Positions 53,083-61,551 of a DNA stretch of 64,000 bases are shown here, one piece after another. The first letter of the stretch is position 1. Each line of letters begins with the position of its first letter. Origin of the DNA: Nostoc sp. PCC 7524 (GTDB lineage Bacteria > Cyanobacteriota > Cyanobacteriia > Cyanobacteriales > Nostocaceae); assembly GCF_000316645.1 (NCBI RefSeq), contig NC_019684.1:5963501-6027500 (forward strand), written 5' to 3'. Under the pieces are notes generated by a model that worked only from the letters and a program-made list of their open reading frames with translations, did not search any database and had not been told where the DNA came from. The position numbers were made by a program, and so were the translations under genes.

Positions 53083-53288
53083 AAACTAGACAAATCATCT
53101 GTGAGTGCCGGAAGCTAGAAAACACCAGATGTTACAGACACTAGCTGCTATGGTTTTTCCTTTGCAGTTGGGTGTCTATCTCCGGAAAGCTTGCTGCATA
53201 CAGGCAGAAAGTAGAAGTCGGAAGGCAAAAGGTGAATTCATCCTTCCGGCTATTAATTGCCTATTTGTTAGGTTGATTGTGTTCCCAT

Positions 53289-55772
53289 ATGCTTCATCCA
53301 GTTTTGCCACCTGCACCGCCTTCTCTTGTTGAACCCATACAACCAGCAAATTCCAGCTTATCTGCTAGCAATACTCAGTTTCCTAGTGTGGGCGAAATTG
53401 ACAGCAGTACCCAACTACAACCGGAATCGCCACAAAAATCGATTGTAGAAAAAACGATTGCTGATAGTAACACCCAAAAAGATAAGAGTTTATTAGTTAC
53501 TAGAACTCCAGCATCATCTGCCAGTACACCAGAAACTTTCACTCCAGAATTTTCTCCCCTCGCAGCTACTAGCAATGCTACTAATTTGGGACAGCCTTTG
53601 GAAATTGGCTATCCCATTCAGAAAACTTCAGCTAATATTCAGGAATTATCACCACCCCCACAGCCAGATGTTACCGCCAATCTGACCAAGGAAGAACAAA
53701 AAGATCAGATTACAGTAGAAAAGTCTGGGGATAGCATTAATCTCTCAGTATCTAATGCTGATAACGCACCCAGTAACCAAGCAATTCAAAATGTAATTAA
53801 ATTTAAATCTCGCACAGACAGCCAACAGTCGGTGCCATCAACACTCAAATTCATTCCCAGCAACCCCCAAGCCCAAACTCCACCATCTGGCACACCCGCC
53901 ACTAACCCTCCACCTGTGAGAGACAGAATTGTGGAGGTGACATCAGATAGGCAAGAATACGACCAACAACGGCGGATAGTTACAGCTGAAGGTAATGTAG
54001 TCGTGCGATTTGATGGCGCGGTAGTTGATGCCGATCGCGTGCAAGTGAATTTAGACAATTTAATTGCCGTTGGGGAAGGTGATGTTGCCTTAACACGGGG
54101 TGATCAGGTATTACGGGGACAACGCTTTACCTATAATTTTCTCCAAGACAGTGGAGATTTGGAAAATGGCAGTGGGGAAATTTACATACCCTCAACCTCA
54201 AGAGATTTTGCCTTCTTACCTACTGATGTAACAGCCGGGGGAGTGCCGCAACAACCACCCAGCGATCGCATCAGACAGAATCAACCAACTACAGGTGTCA
54301 GCAGTCCCGGTGGGATTGACTTTACAATTGGTGGTACAGCAGACGCAAGGAATTTACCACCACCAAAGGCTGGGGGTGAAGTCAAACGCCTGAGATTTGA
54401 AGCCAGACAAATTGAATTCTATCCCCGTGGTTGGCAAGCTAGAAATGTCCGCATTACCAATGATCCATTTTCTCCCCCAGAATTAGAGTTACGAGCTGAT
54501 CAAGTCACCTTAACGCGGGAAGCACCCTTAATCGACCGTATTACCACCCAGCGTCAGCGCCTAGTATTAGACCAAAACGTAGTCATACCCATCCCCGTCA
54601 ATCAGCAGACAATTGACCGTCGAGAACGAGAAACCAGCCCGTTTATCGTCTCCCCTGGCTACGATGGAGATAAGCGGGGGGGTTTATTCGTTGAGCGTGG
54701 CTTTACAGTCATTAATACAGAACAGACACGCTTGGGGATTACACCGCAGTTTTTTGTGCAGAGAGCCATCCAAGGCAGTGATAATTTAGCATCACTGTTT
54801 GGTGTCAAAGCTAGGTTGAATGCTGTGTTGAGTCCCACAGCTACACTTCAAGGTTCTGGAGAGTTAACTAGCTTTGACTTCGACACCATAGATGAAAATT
54901 TAAAAGCCAGTTTGCGGTTACGCCAAACTTTAGGGAATGTTAATCCCCACGTTGTGAATTGGGAATATAGCTACCGCGATCGCCTTTATAACGGTACACT
55001 TGGTTTCCAAACCGTTCAAAGTAGTTTGGGTGGTGTGATCACATCGCCAGTGATTGCTTTAGGCCAAAGCGGTGTTAACCTCAGCTATCAAGCAGGCGCA
55101 CAGTATATTAACGCCAACACCGATCGCCAAGACTTATTAGATGTTAACCGGGATAACGATCGCATCTCCCTAGGTCGTTTACAAGGTAGTGTGGCTCTCA
55201 GTAAAGGATTCTTACTGTGGCAAGGAAAACCCCTAGCACCCACCGCCACAGAGGGATTAAGATACACTCCCACACCTGTAGTTCCTTACTTACAGGCGGT
55301 TGCTGGTGTGACTGGTACTACTAGCTATTACACAAATGGCGATAATCAAAATACTCTAACTGGCTCAATTGGTTTGTTAGGGCAGTTAGGCAACTTTTCT
55401 CGCCCATTTTTAGACTATACCGCTTTTAATGTCACTTATTCCCAAGGCTTAAACAGTGGTCTCTCACCCTTTTTATTTGACCGCTCCGTGGATAATAAAG
55501 TCCTCAGTGCGGGAATTTCTCAACAGATTTATGGCCCTTTGCGTTTAGGCTTTCAAACATCAATTAACTTAGATACAGGTCGAGAAAGTAGTACGGACTA
55601 CATCGTAGAATACAGTCGTCGCACCTACGGCATTACCTTGCGCTACAACCCCGTACTAGAATTGGGTGGGTTAAGTATCCGCATTAGTGACTTTAATTGG
55701 ACTGGTGGTACAGATCCCTTTTCTGGTGATGACGTGACTCCAGTTGTCAGAGGCGTGCGTCAGGGGAATTGA
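53289..55772 (+). CDS. DUF3769 protein, OstA/LptD-like outer-membrane protein
   Basis: About 827 aa. Residues about 1-205 are Ser/Thr/Pro/Gln-rich and probably unfolded. An OstA/LptA-like beta domain follows (about 210-285, RIVEVTSDRQEYDQQRRIVTAEGNVVVRFDGAVVDADRVQV), and the remaining 500 residues are rich in beta-strands and aromatic ends (YSYRDRLYNGTLGFQ, GITLRYNPVLELGGLSIRISDFNW), as in a beta-barrel. DUF3769 proteins are thought to be the cyanobacterial version of LptD for lipopolysaccharide export. Start ATG 53289 (MLHPVLPPAPPS) is preferred over TTG 53277. No typical signal peptide is visible. Confidence 0.85.
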   Translation: MLHPVLPPAPPSLVEPIQPANSSLSASNTQFPSVGEIDSSTQLQPESPQKSIVEKTIADSNTQKDKSLLVTRTPASSASTPETFTPEFSPLAATSNATNLGQPLEIGYPIQKTSANIQELSPPPQPDVTANLTKEEQKDQITVEKSGDSINLSVSNADNAPSNQAIQNVIKFKSRTDSQQSVPSTLKFIPSNPQAQTPPSGTPATNPPPVRDRIVEVTSDRQEYDQQRRIVTAEGNVVVRFDGAVVDADRVQVNLDNLIAVGEGDVALTRGDQVLRGQRFTYNFLQDSGDLENGSGEIYIPSTSRDFAFLPTDVTAGGVPQQPPSDRIRQNQPTTGVSSPGGIDFTIGGTADARNLPPPKAGGEVKRLRFEARQIEFYPRGWQARNVRITNDPFSPPELELRADQVTLTREAPLIDRITTQRQRLVLDQNVVIPIPVNQQTIDRRERETSPFIVSPGYDGDKRGGLFVERGFTVINTEQTRLGITPQFFVQRAIQGSDNLASLFGVKARLNAVLSPTATLQGSGELTSFDFDTIDENLKASLRLRQTLGNVNPHVVNWEYSYRDRLYNGTLGFQTVQSSLGGVITSPVIALGQSGVNLSYQAGAQYINANTDRQDLLDVNRDNDRISLGRLQGSVALSKGFLLWQGKPLAPTATEGLRYTPTPVVPYLQAVAGVTGTTSYYTNGDNQNTLTGSIGLLGQLGNFSRPFLDYTAFNVTYSQGLNSGLSPFLFDRSVDNKVLSAGISQQIYGPLRLGFQTSINLDTGRESSTDYIVEYSRRTYGITLRYNPVLELGGLSIRISDFNWTGGTDPFSGDDVTPVVRGVRQGN

Positions 55773-55777
55773 GGATT

Positions 55778-55868
55778 GGGGAGCAGGGGAGCAGGGGAGC
55801 GGAGGAGAATTACTATTGCCTATTGCCCATTGCCTATTGCCTATTGCCTATTACCTATTACCTAATAA
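55778..55868. repeat. STRR arrays after the DUF3769 gene
   Basis: GGGGAGCA units (55778-55803) and CTATTGC/CTATTAC units (about 55813-55868) fill the spacer between two same-strand genes. Confidence 0.85.
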
Positions 55869-55951
55869 CTAACTCCAGTTGCTTGACGGCGTAGACCTTA
55901 AACCTATAAAAATTAACCAACAGCGTTATTTAACACAGGAAAAAACTGGCA

Positions 55952-57583
55952 GTGGTTAACCCGGAAGTACCATCTTGGCGAACAACAGTACAAAGTCAGA
56001 TTGTATCTGTGACGGTGTATAGCGATAAAGCCCTGGTGACACGACAGGGTAAAGTGTCCCTCACAGGCTCGGAACGGGAATTATTGATTTCTTCATTGCC
56101 AGCAACTATAGAGCCTGAGTCTGTCAGGGTAAGTGGTAAAGGTACGGTAGAGGTACATCTGTTGGCAGTGAGTTGCGATCGCATCTACACTACTGAACCT
56201 GTAGCCGAACGAGTCGCCCAATTAACTAGACAAATTCAGCAGCTAGAAACAGAAAAACGCCATCTCCAAGCTCAGGTAGATGCTTTAACTTTACAATCTC
56301 AGTTTATTGCAGGCTTACGGGAAAAAACAGAAGAACCTTTTGCCCAAAGCTTATCACGGAAAAATCTTAGCCCCAGTGAAACCCTAGATTTTCTCAATTT
56401 TTTAGGTAGCCAGTATAGCGAGTATGCGATCGCCTCTGGTGAGTGTAAAAGCCAGCAGCAAGAATTAGATAAGCAAATTCAAGCACTGCGTAACTCATTA
56501 CAGATGATCCAAGCACCCCATGCCAAAGAAAGTTTTAACTTAGTTGTTGGTGTAGAAGTTGCAGGTGCAGGAGAGTTTGATTTAGAGGTATCATACACGG
56601 TAACTCGTGCTAGTTGGACTCCGTTATATGATTTGCGCTTAAATAGTACCAACAAGACAGTCAATTTGAGCTATCTAGCAGCAGTTACCCAAAATACTGG
56701 CGAAGATTGGCTAGATGTCAATCTTACTCTTTCTACGGCTAAACCAGGATTAGGCACACTCCCACCTCAATTAAACCCTTGGTATATTGACACCCTCAAG
56801 CCCCAAGTAGTGCGATCGGCACGAAGACAAGCTAGTCCATTGTTACCCCCAATCACGGCTATGTCTGCTCCTGCTACGGAAGAAACGCTACCAGAACCAG
56901 AAGCAGAAATTATAGAAGATAGTTTTATTCCCGCACAAAACATGGGGGCAGAAGTATCCACAACAGGGAGTATTGTCACCTTTAAACTCAATGGCGGTGG
57001 TAATATTCCCAGTGATGGTACACCTCATAAAACCACAATTTTTAATGATGATTACCCCTGTAATTTGCGGTACGTAGCCATACCGCGCCTAGTGAGTTTT
57101 GCTTATCTCGAAGCCTATGTCAAAAATAGTTCTGATGGTGCAACTTTATTAGCAGGTACAGCCAATATCTTCCGTGATGATATGTTTGTTGGCACAACTG
57201 AATTAGCAAATATTGCCCCAGGACAGGAATTTATACTGAATTTAGGCATTGATGAAGGGTTAAAAATTGAACGTAATTTAGTTGAGCGTCAAGTAGATAA
57301 AAAACTTATTGGCAACCAACGCCGAACTACTTACGCTTATCGCTTAATCATTACTAACTTGCTTAATCAAGAAACCTATTTGAAATTAACCGAACAATTG
57401 CCAGTTAGCCGTAACGAACAAATCAAAGTTCGCCTCCTGCGTAGCAACCCACAAATACAACTGGGTGAAATGAGCATTCTAGAATGGAATTTAACTATTC
57501 CACCCCAAGAGAAGCAAGAAATATACTACCAGTTTACTGTTGAGCATTCCCCAGAGTTAATAATCACAGGGTTAGATATTTAA
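55952..57583 (+). CDS. MuiA-family protein (DUF4140/DUF4139)
   Basis: A 543 aa protein of the mucoidy-inhibitor MuiA family. The N-terminal DUF4140 unit (about 15-120: VSVTVYSDKALVTRQG) runs into a coiled coil (about 85-115), then the DUF4139 unit (about 190-540: SYTVTRASWTPLYDLRL, NTGEDWLDVNLTLSTAKP). Function is not known; in Pseudomonas a related protein influences alginate production. No signal peptide is apparent. Start is GTG 55952, with AGGA 12 bases upstream. Confidence 0.85.
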   Translation: MVNPEVPSWRTTVQSQIVSVTVYSDKALVTRQGKVSLTGSERELLISSLPATIEPESVRVSGKGTVEVHLLAVSCDRIYTTEPVAERVAQLTRQIQQLETEKRHLQAQVDALTLQSQFIAGLREKTEEPFAQSLSRKNLSPSETLDFLNFLGSQYSEYAIASGECKSQQQELDKQIQALRNSLQMIQAPHAKESFNLVVGVEVAGAGEFDLEVSYTVTRASWTPLYDLRLNSTNKTVNLSYLAAVTQNTGEDWLDVNLTLSTAKPGLGTLPPQLNPWYIDTLKPQVVRSARRQASPLLPPITAMSAPATEETLPEPEAEIIEDSFIPAQNMGAEVSTTGSIVTFKLNGGGNIPSDGTPHKTTIFNDDYPCNLRYVAIPRLVSFAYLEAYVKNSSDGATLLAGTANIFRDDMFVGTTELANIAPGQEFILNLGIDEGLKIERNLVERQVDKKLIGNQRRTTYAYRLIITNLLNQETYLKLTEQLPVSRNEQIKVRLLRSNPQIQLGEMSILEWNLTIPPQEKQEIYYQFTVEHSPELIITGLDI

Positions 57584-57746
57584 TAACAATTCCGCAAAAG
57601 CGATCGCTCGACCATTGTAAATTATGAAGTGCGATCGCATTGTCCAAAAGTGGGATCATCTTCATTGTTTAGAGAAATTGTACATTAAGGTATAAAGCAG
57701 ACAGAACAAGCATGATATGAATTGTTTAAGATAGATACATACAAAA

Positions 57747-58337
57747 ATGAAACCAGGGTACATTTATTTAATTCATAGCGTAGGCACAAATAGATACAAA
57801 ATAGGACTAACTGTAGCACCACGAACCCCAGAGAATAGGTTAAAAGAACTGAATAGTCGTCAAAGTCCTTACCCGTTGAAACTTATTCATTATGTATTTG
57901 TTACTGACGTTTACAAAGTAGAGAAAGAAATTCATCAAGCTTGTAAGTCATTTAATGTTTATAGGGAGTGGTTTGAATTTTCAAATAAAATATCTTTGCA
58001 ACAAGTTATTCAGTTGATGGAGCGTAGCAATATAGAGCCAAGACAAAACAATAATTATCAAGTTTACAGTCAACGCCAGAGGCAAATAAATCTTTCTCTG
58101 CCTATAATTCCTAGAGATATTAAATGTGCTAGTAAAGAGAGACAGGAAATCCAAAAACATTTAAGAGAGAGACGCTATGAAATCAACAGAGGGGTAAGAA
58201 AAGGCATAGGAGGGAAGAAAATCAAGAAGGGTAAAGCTATTGTTGTAGGTAAAAGTTTAAATAATAATTTTCTATTTTTAGTAGTAATAGTCATTTGTAT
58301 TATTTTATTTTTATTTTTTATGACCATATTAGCTTGA
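57747..58337 (+). CDS. T5orf172/GIY-YIG-like domain protein with C-terminal membrane helix
   Basis: A 196 aa protein. Residues about 3-90 form a T5orf172 (MUG113) unit related to GIY-YIG nucleases: GYIYLIHSVGTNRYKIGLT, RLKELNSRQSPYPLKL, EKEIHQACKSFNVYREWFEFS. A basic linker (KERQEIQKHLRERRYEINRG, GGKKIKKGK) leads to a single hydrophobic helix (about 172-194). Membrane attachment of such a nuclease-like domain is unusual. The gene is AT-rich compared with its neighbours and stands alone; a defence or mobile-element origin is possible. Confidence 0.75.
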   Translation: MKPGYIYLIHSVGTNRYKIGLTVAPRTPENRLKELNSRQSPYPLKLIHYVFVTDVYKVEKEIHQACKSFNVYREWFEFSNKISLQQVIQLMERSNIEPRQNNNYQVYSQRQRQINLSLPIIPRDIKCASKERQEIQKHLRERRYEINRGVRKGIGGKKIKKGKAIVVGKSLNNNFLFLVVIVICIILFLFFMTILA

Positions 58338-58548
58338 AAACTTTATACATATAATATTTTGATATTTATTTTACTGTATCCTATCCAATAAAGTGCTTAA
58401 GTTACAATTAATAGCTAAATCAACATACGCGTCAATGATCGTATGCGATCGCTGAGGATTGGGTAAAAGCGATCATGCTTGATTAATACCAAGTAAAAAA
58501 ACAGTAGAAAAACAATCTTTATTAATTCTTACGCCAGCTTTTTTATTA

Positions 58549-58929
58549 TTACTTAGCATTTAAAACAGGAACACCATATTGTCCAAATCTACTATCAGAA
58601 GTAACAATAACCATCTTTTCTAATATGGCTTGTGCTATTAACAACCTGTCGAAAGGGTCTTTATGATAGTCAGGCAAATTAGCTGCTTTCAAAGCGTGAT
58701 GTTCTGTTACTGATAAAAACTTAAATTGAGTTAAAGAAATAGCTTCTAATAAATTTTCTGGAACTTTTAACTGCCCTTTTTTTCGTTTTATTTCTATTTC
58801 CCAAACACTAATAGCACTAATAAAGACTGAGTTTAATTGATCTGAAATTTGCCGACGGGTTTCAGGTAAAAGACAGGGATTATCCTCAAGTGACCATATT
58901 AAAGCACAGGTATCAAGTAACAATTTCAT
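58549..58929 (-). CDS. PIN-domain toxin (VapC-like)
   Basis: A 126 aa PIN nuclease: MKLLLDTCALIWSLEDNP supplies the first Asp, AISVWEIEIKRKKGQL the Glu, and DPFDRLLIAQA and IVTSDSRF the remaining acidic residues. Such proteins cut RNA and act as toxins. Its ATG overlaps the stop of the upstream gene by one base (TAATG), the usual layout of antitoxin-toxin pairs. Confidence 0.88.
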   Translation of the reverse strand: MKLLLDTCALIWSLEDNPCLLPETRRQISDQLNSVFISAISVWEIEIKRKKGQLKVPENLLEAISLTQFKFLSVTEHHALKAANLPDYHKDPFDRLLIAQAILEKMVIVTSDSRFGQYGVPVLNAK

Positions 58930-59354
58930 TATTCTTCTATGCCGAATTCTGAAAGAATATCGTTTGTTGTTTCATAGAAGTCTTCCGATATTTCTACTTT
59001 TCCTTTCCAAATACCTAATGGCCTAGGAATTTCTTGAATAGCTTCTTTTTTTTCAGCTTTATTATCTGTTGCATCTTTAATTGAAGATAAATTGAGAACA
59101 CCAGAAGGTTCGCTAATATCCTCATTAATTTGTTGGTATTCTTCTTCTAATTTAACCTCAGAAGTTGATTCTTCTAAGTTGCTATCTTTTAGAACAACCT
59201 GTGCAGGAACTATTTTGAATGGATCGGGTATGCGGATTGTTGTCCCTCTTTCTTTAAGAATAGAATCAATTTCTTCTTTCACTGTTCGTAATTCGGTAGA
59301 GGGTAAAGAACGCAATAGGTTCAATATTGAAGATATATCGTAGCTAAGAGACAT
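58929..59354 (-). CDS. Probable antitoxin of the PIN toxin, extended form
   Basis: About 141 aa, acidic. The last 31 residues (RPLGIWKGKVEISEDFYETT...) match the toxin-binding tail of DUF2281-type antitoxins that accompany PIN toxins. The first 90 residues are unusually long for this group, with a short helical N-terminus (SSILNLLRSLPSTELRTVKEEIDSILKERG) and an acidic, probably disordered middle. ATG 59354 is chosen over a TTG at 59372. Antitoxin role is inferred from the tail and the 1-base overlap. Confidence 0.75.
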   Translation of the reverse strand: MSLSYDISSILNLLRSLPSTELRTVKEEIDSILKERGTTIRIPDPFKIVPAQVVLKDSNLEESTSEVKLEEEYQQINEDISEPSGVLNLSSIKDATDNKAEKKEAIQEIPRPLGIWKGKVEISEDFYETTNDILSEFGIEE

Positions 59355-59526
59355 AAGATTTTTAGATATCAAATTAACTACAGTTAATCACTAGGAAACA
59401 AAATTTCCATCTCATCAACATTTTAATCTATATCAGTTCACTGATATAAAAAAAATAAAAATACAGTTACGTACTTTTATCACCAAATCTGTCTGTTTAC
59501 TTAAGGTAATTAGTGACTATATCTGT

Positions 59527-61278
59527 TCAACTTTGCTGGCTACGACGATGATTAGCAGCTTGCATTAACAACGATTCCGCAAAAGCGATCGCTTCACTCG
59601 CAGATTTACCACCAGCTAACTGTGCTAATTCATCCCGACGGGTAGTCAAATCATCTAAGTTTGTCACACGCACAACGGTACGCTGTTCCGCACTACCATT
59701 GTTAGCTTTCTTACCCTTTCCTTGGGTAATAATTTGCTTATCCACGCGGAAGTGCCTATCTGCCATCGCTGCGACTAAAGGCTGGTGAGTCACACATAAC
59801 ACTTGATGATATTGACTCAACTGGTGTAATTTTTCCGCGATCGCCTGGGCGACTCTCCCTGAAACCCCTACGTCAATTTCATCAAATACCAGCGTTCCTG
59901 CCGCATCAGCTTGGGTAAAACAGGCTTTAAGTGCCAACAAAAACCGACTCATTTCACCACCCGAAGCAATTTCTGTCAATGGTTGCAATGGTTCGCCAGG
60001 GTTGGGACTAAACATAAAGGTGATTTTGTCTGCACCCGCAGCCGTCGGCGCAGTCGGGACAATTTCCACTTGAAACTGTACCTTTTCCATTGCTAAAGGC
60101 TTAAGTTCAGCGATTAATTTAGATTCTAAAGTGGCGGCGGTTTTTTGACGCAACTGGGTTAACTTCCCACAAGCCTGGGTAAGTTTTGCTAAACAGACTT
60201 GCTCTTGCTGTTCTAAACTTTCTATAGTTTGTTCGCTATCATTTAGTTCTGCTAATTCTGCTTGGATGCGTTCGTAGTAGGCGATCGCTTCTGTTAAGGT
60301 GGGGCCATACTTACGGACAATTTGTTTTAATTCCCGGATACGTTCTTCTACTTCCTCTAATCTTTGGGGATCAGCTTCTAATCCTTCCCCGTAAGCGTTA
60401 ATTTGTCGTGCGACTTCTGTTAATGCTGTTTGAGCATCTCTAATTAAATCTAAGAGTGGTTGCAGTTGGACATCATACTCCACCATGTCATTTAATACAG
60501 CTTCACTGTCACCCAACAAATCGGCGGCGGCTGGGGTTTCATCGTCGTTTTGATACAAAGCTTGGTAAACTTTGTAACTCATCTGTTGCAAATCAACGAC
60601 ATGATTTAACCGTTCCCGTTCTTGCTGGAGTTGTTCTAATTCCTGGGGATCATTGAGGTTGGCGGTTGATAATTCTTGTACTTGATAGGTGAGTAAATCC
60701 AGTTGTTGCAACCGTTCCCGTTCTGATGTGCGCCGCTTTTCTAGGTTGGCGTGGGCTTGTTGGTAAGCACTAAAGACTGTGGTGATGAGTTGACGCTGCT
60801 TAATGAGGGAGTCACCACCATACATATCTAACCAATCACGGACTTGGGCAGCTTGTCCTACCTGCACCGTTTGGCCTTGGGCGGTGATTTCCACCAAGCG
60901 ATCGCGCAATCCTGACATAATCTGCCGATTCACCACCACCCCATTCACCCGTGATCTACTACGGATATTACTGGATGTCGCTGTAATTTCTCGACTTATG
61001 ACTACGGAACTATCATCGATTAAATCAATTTCCTGTTCAGTTAACCAAGCTGCTAAAGGTGGTGTAGAAGCGAAAGTTCCTTCTACCATAGCCCTACTTG
61101 TCCCCGTGCGAATGACGCGACTTGAGACTTTACCACCCAAAACAGCATCAATAGCATCTAAAATAATCGATTTCCCCGCGCCGGTCTCACCTGTCAAAAC
61201 ATTCAGTCCCGCGCCAAAGTCCAGTTCCAGTTGATCAATCAGGGCAAAGTTTTCTATGCGTAGGCAGAGCAACATCAA
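59527..61278 (-). CDS. recN: DNA repair protein RecN
   Basis: SMC-like ATPase for double-strand-break repair, 583 aa, normal length. Walker A is GETGAGKSIILDAI near residue 32, the ABC signature is ASGGEMSRFLLALKA near 440, and Walker B is TLVFDEIDVGVSG near 460. The middle is two long coiled coils. The start MMLLCLRIENFALID is typical. Confidence 0.96.
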   Translation of the reverse strand: MMLLCLRIENFALIDQLELDFGAGLNVLTGETGAGKSIILDAIDAVLGGKVSSRVIRTGTSRAMVEGTFASTPPLAAWLTEQEIDLIDDSSVVISREITATSSNIRSRSRVNGVVVNRQIMSGLRDRLVEITAQGQTVQVGQAAQVRDWLDMYGGDSLIKQRQLITTVFSAYQQAHANLEKRRTSERERLQQLDLLTYQVQELSTANLNDPQELEQLQQERERLNHVVDLQQMSYKVYQALYQNDDETPAAADLLGDSEAVLNDMVEYDVQLQPLLDLIRDAQTALTEVARQINAYGEGLEADPQRLEEVEERIRELKQIVRKYGPTLTEAIAYYERIQAELAELNDSEQTIESLEQQEQVCLAKLTQACGKLTQLRQKTAATLESKLIAELKPLAMEKVQFQVEIVPTAPTAAGADKITFMFSPNPGEPLQPLTEIASGGEMSRFLLALKACFTQADAAGTLVFDEIDVGVSGRVAQAIAEKLHQLSQYHQVLCVTHQPLVAAMADRHFRVDKQIITQGKGKKANNGSAEQRTVVRVTNLDDLTTRRDELAQLAGGKSASEAIAFAESLLMQAANHRRSQQS

Positions 61279-61414
61279 GCCAAATTCTCCTTGCAGGGCA
61301 GATGCGAGGCATTTTTAGGTTACAAGACATTAAGCATCATCTTTCGGCTACTAACAATACCTACTACCATTGAGTTAGCAAACACATTTAAGTGTAGCAA
61401 AAAGCAAATGGTCA

Positions 61415-61506
61415 TTAGTTAGTAGGCAATAGGCAATAGTTATTCTCCCCCATCTCCCCCATCTCCCCTATCTTTCCCAGTCCCCAATACCCAATCCCCA
61501 CTCCTA
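61415..61506. repeat. CCCCCATCT/AGGCAATAG short repeats
   Basis: Tandem CCATCTCCC units (61445-61470) and CAATACCCAATCCCC-type sequence occupy the region just before the AarF-family gene, which supports starting that gene at 61552 rather than at an upstream TTG. Confidence 0.7.
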
Positions 61507-61551
61507 TTGTTACAATACTTAACATATTCAATCCGACCGGTAGCTTTCTCC

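Noticed and set aside
53105..53332. 75-codon plus-strand frame between psbI and the DUF3769 gene
   Set aside because: Overlaps the start of the DUF3769 gene in another frame and has no ribosome site or family pattern.
60803..61234. 143-codon frame antisense to recN
   Set aside because: Shadow frame; recN motifs on the minus strand are unambiguous.
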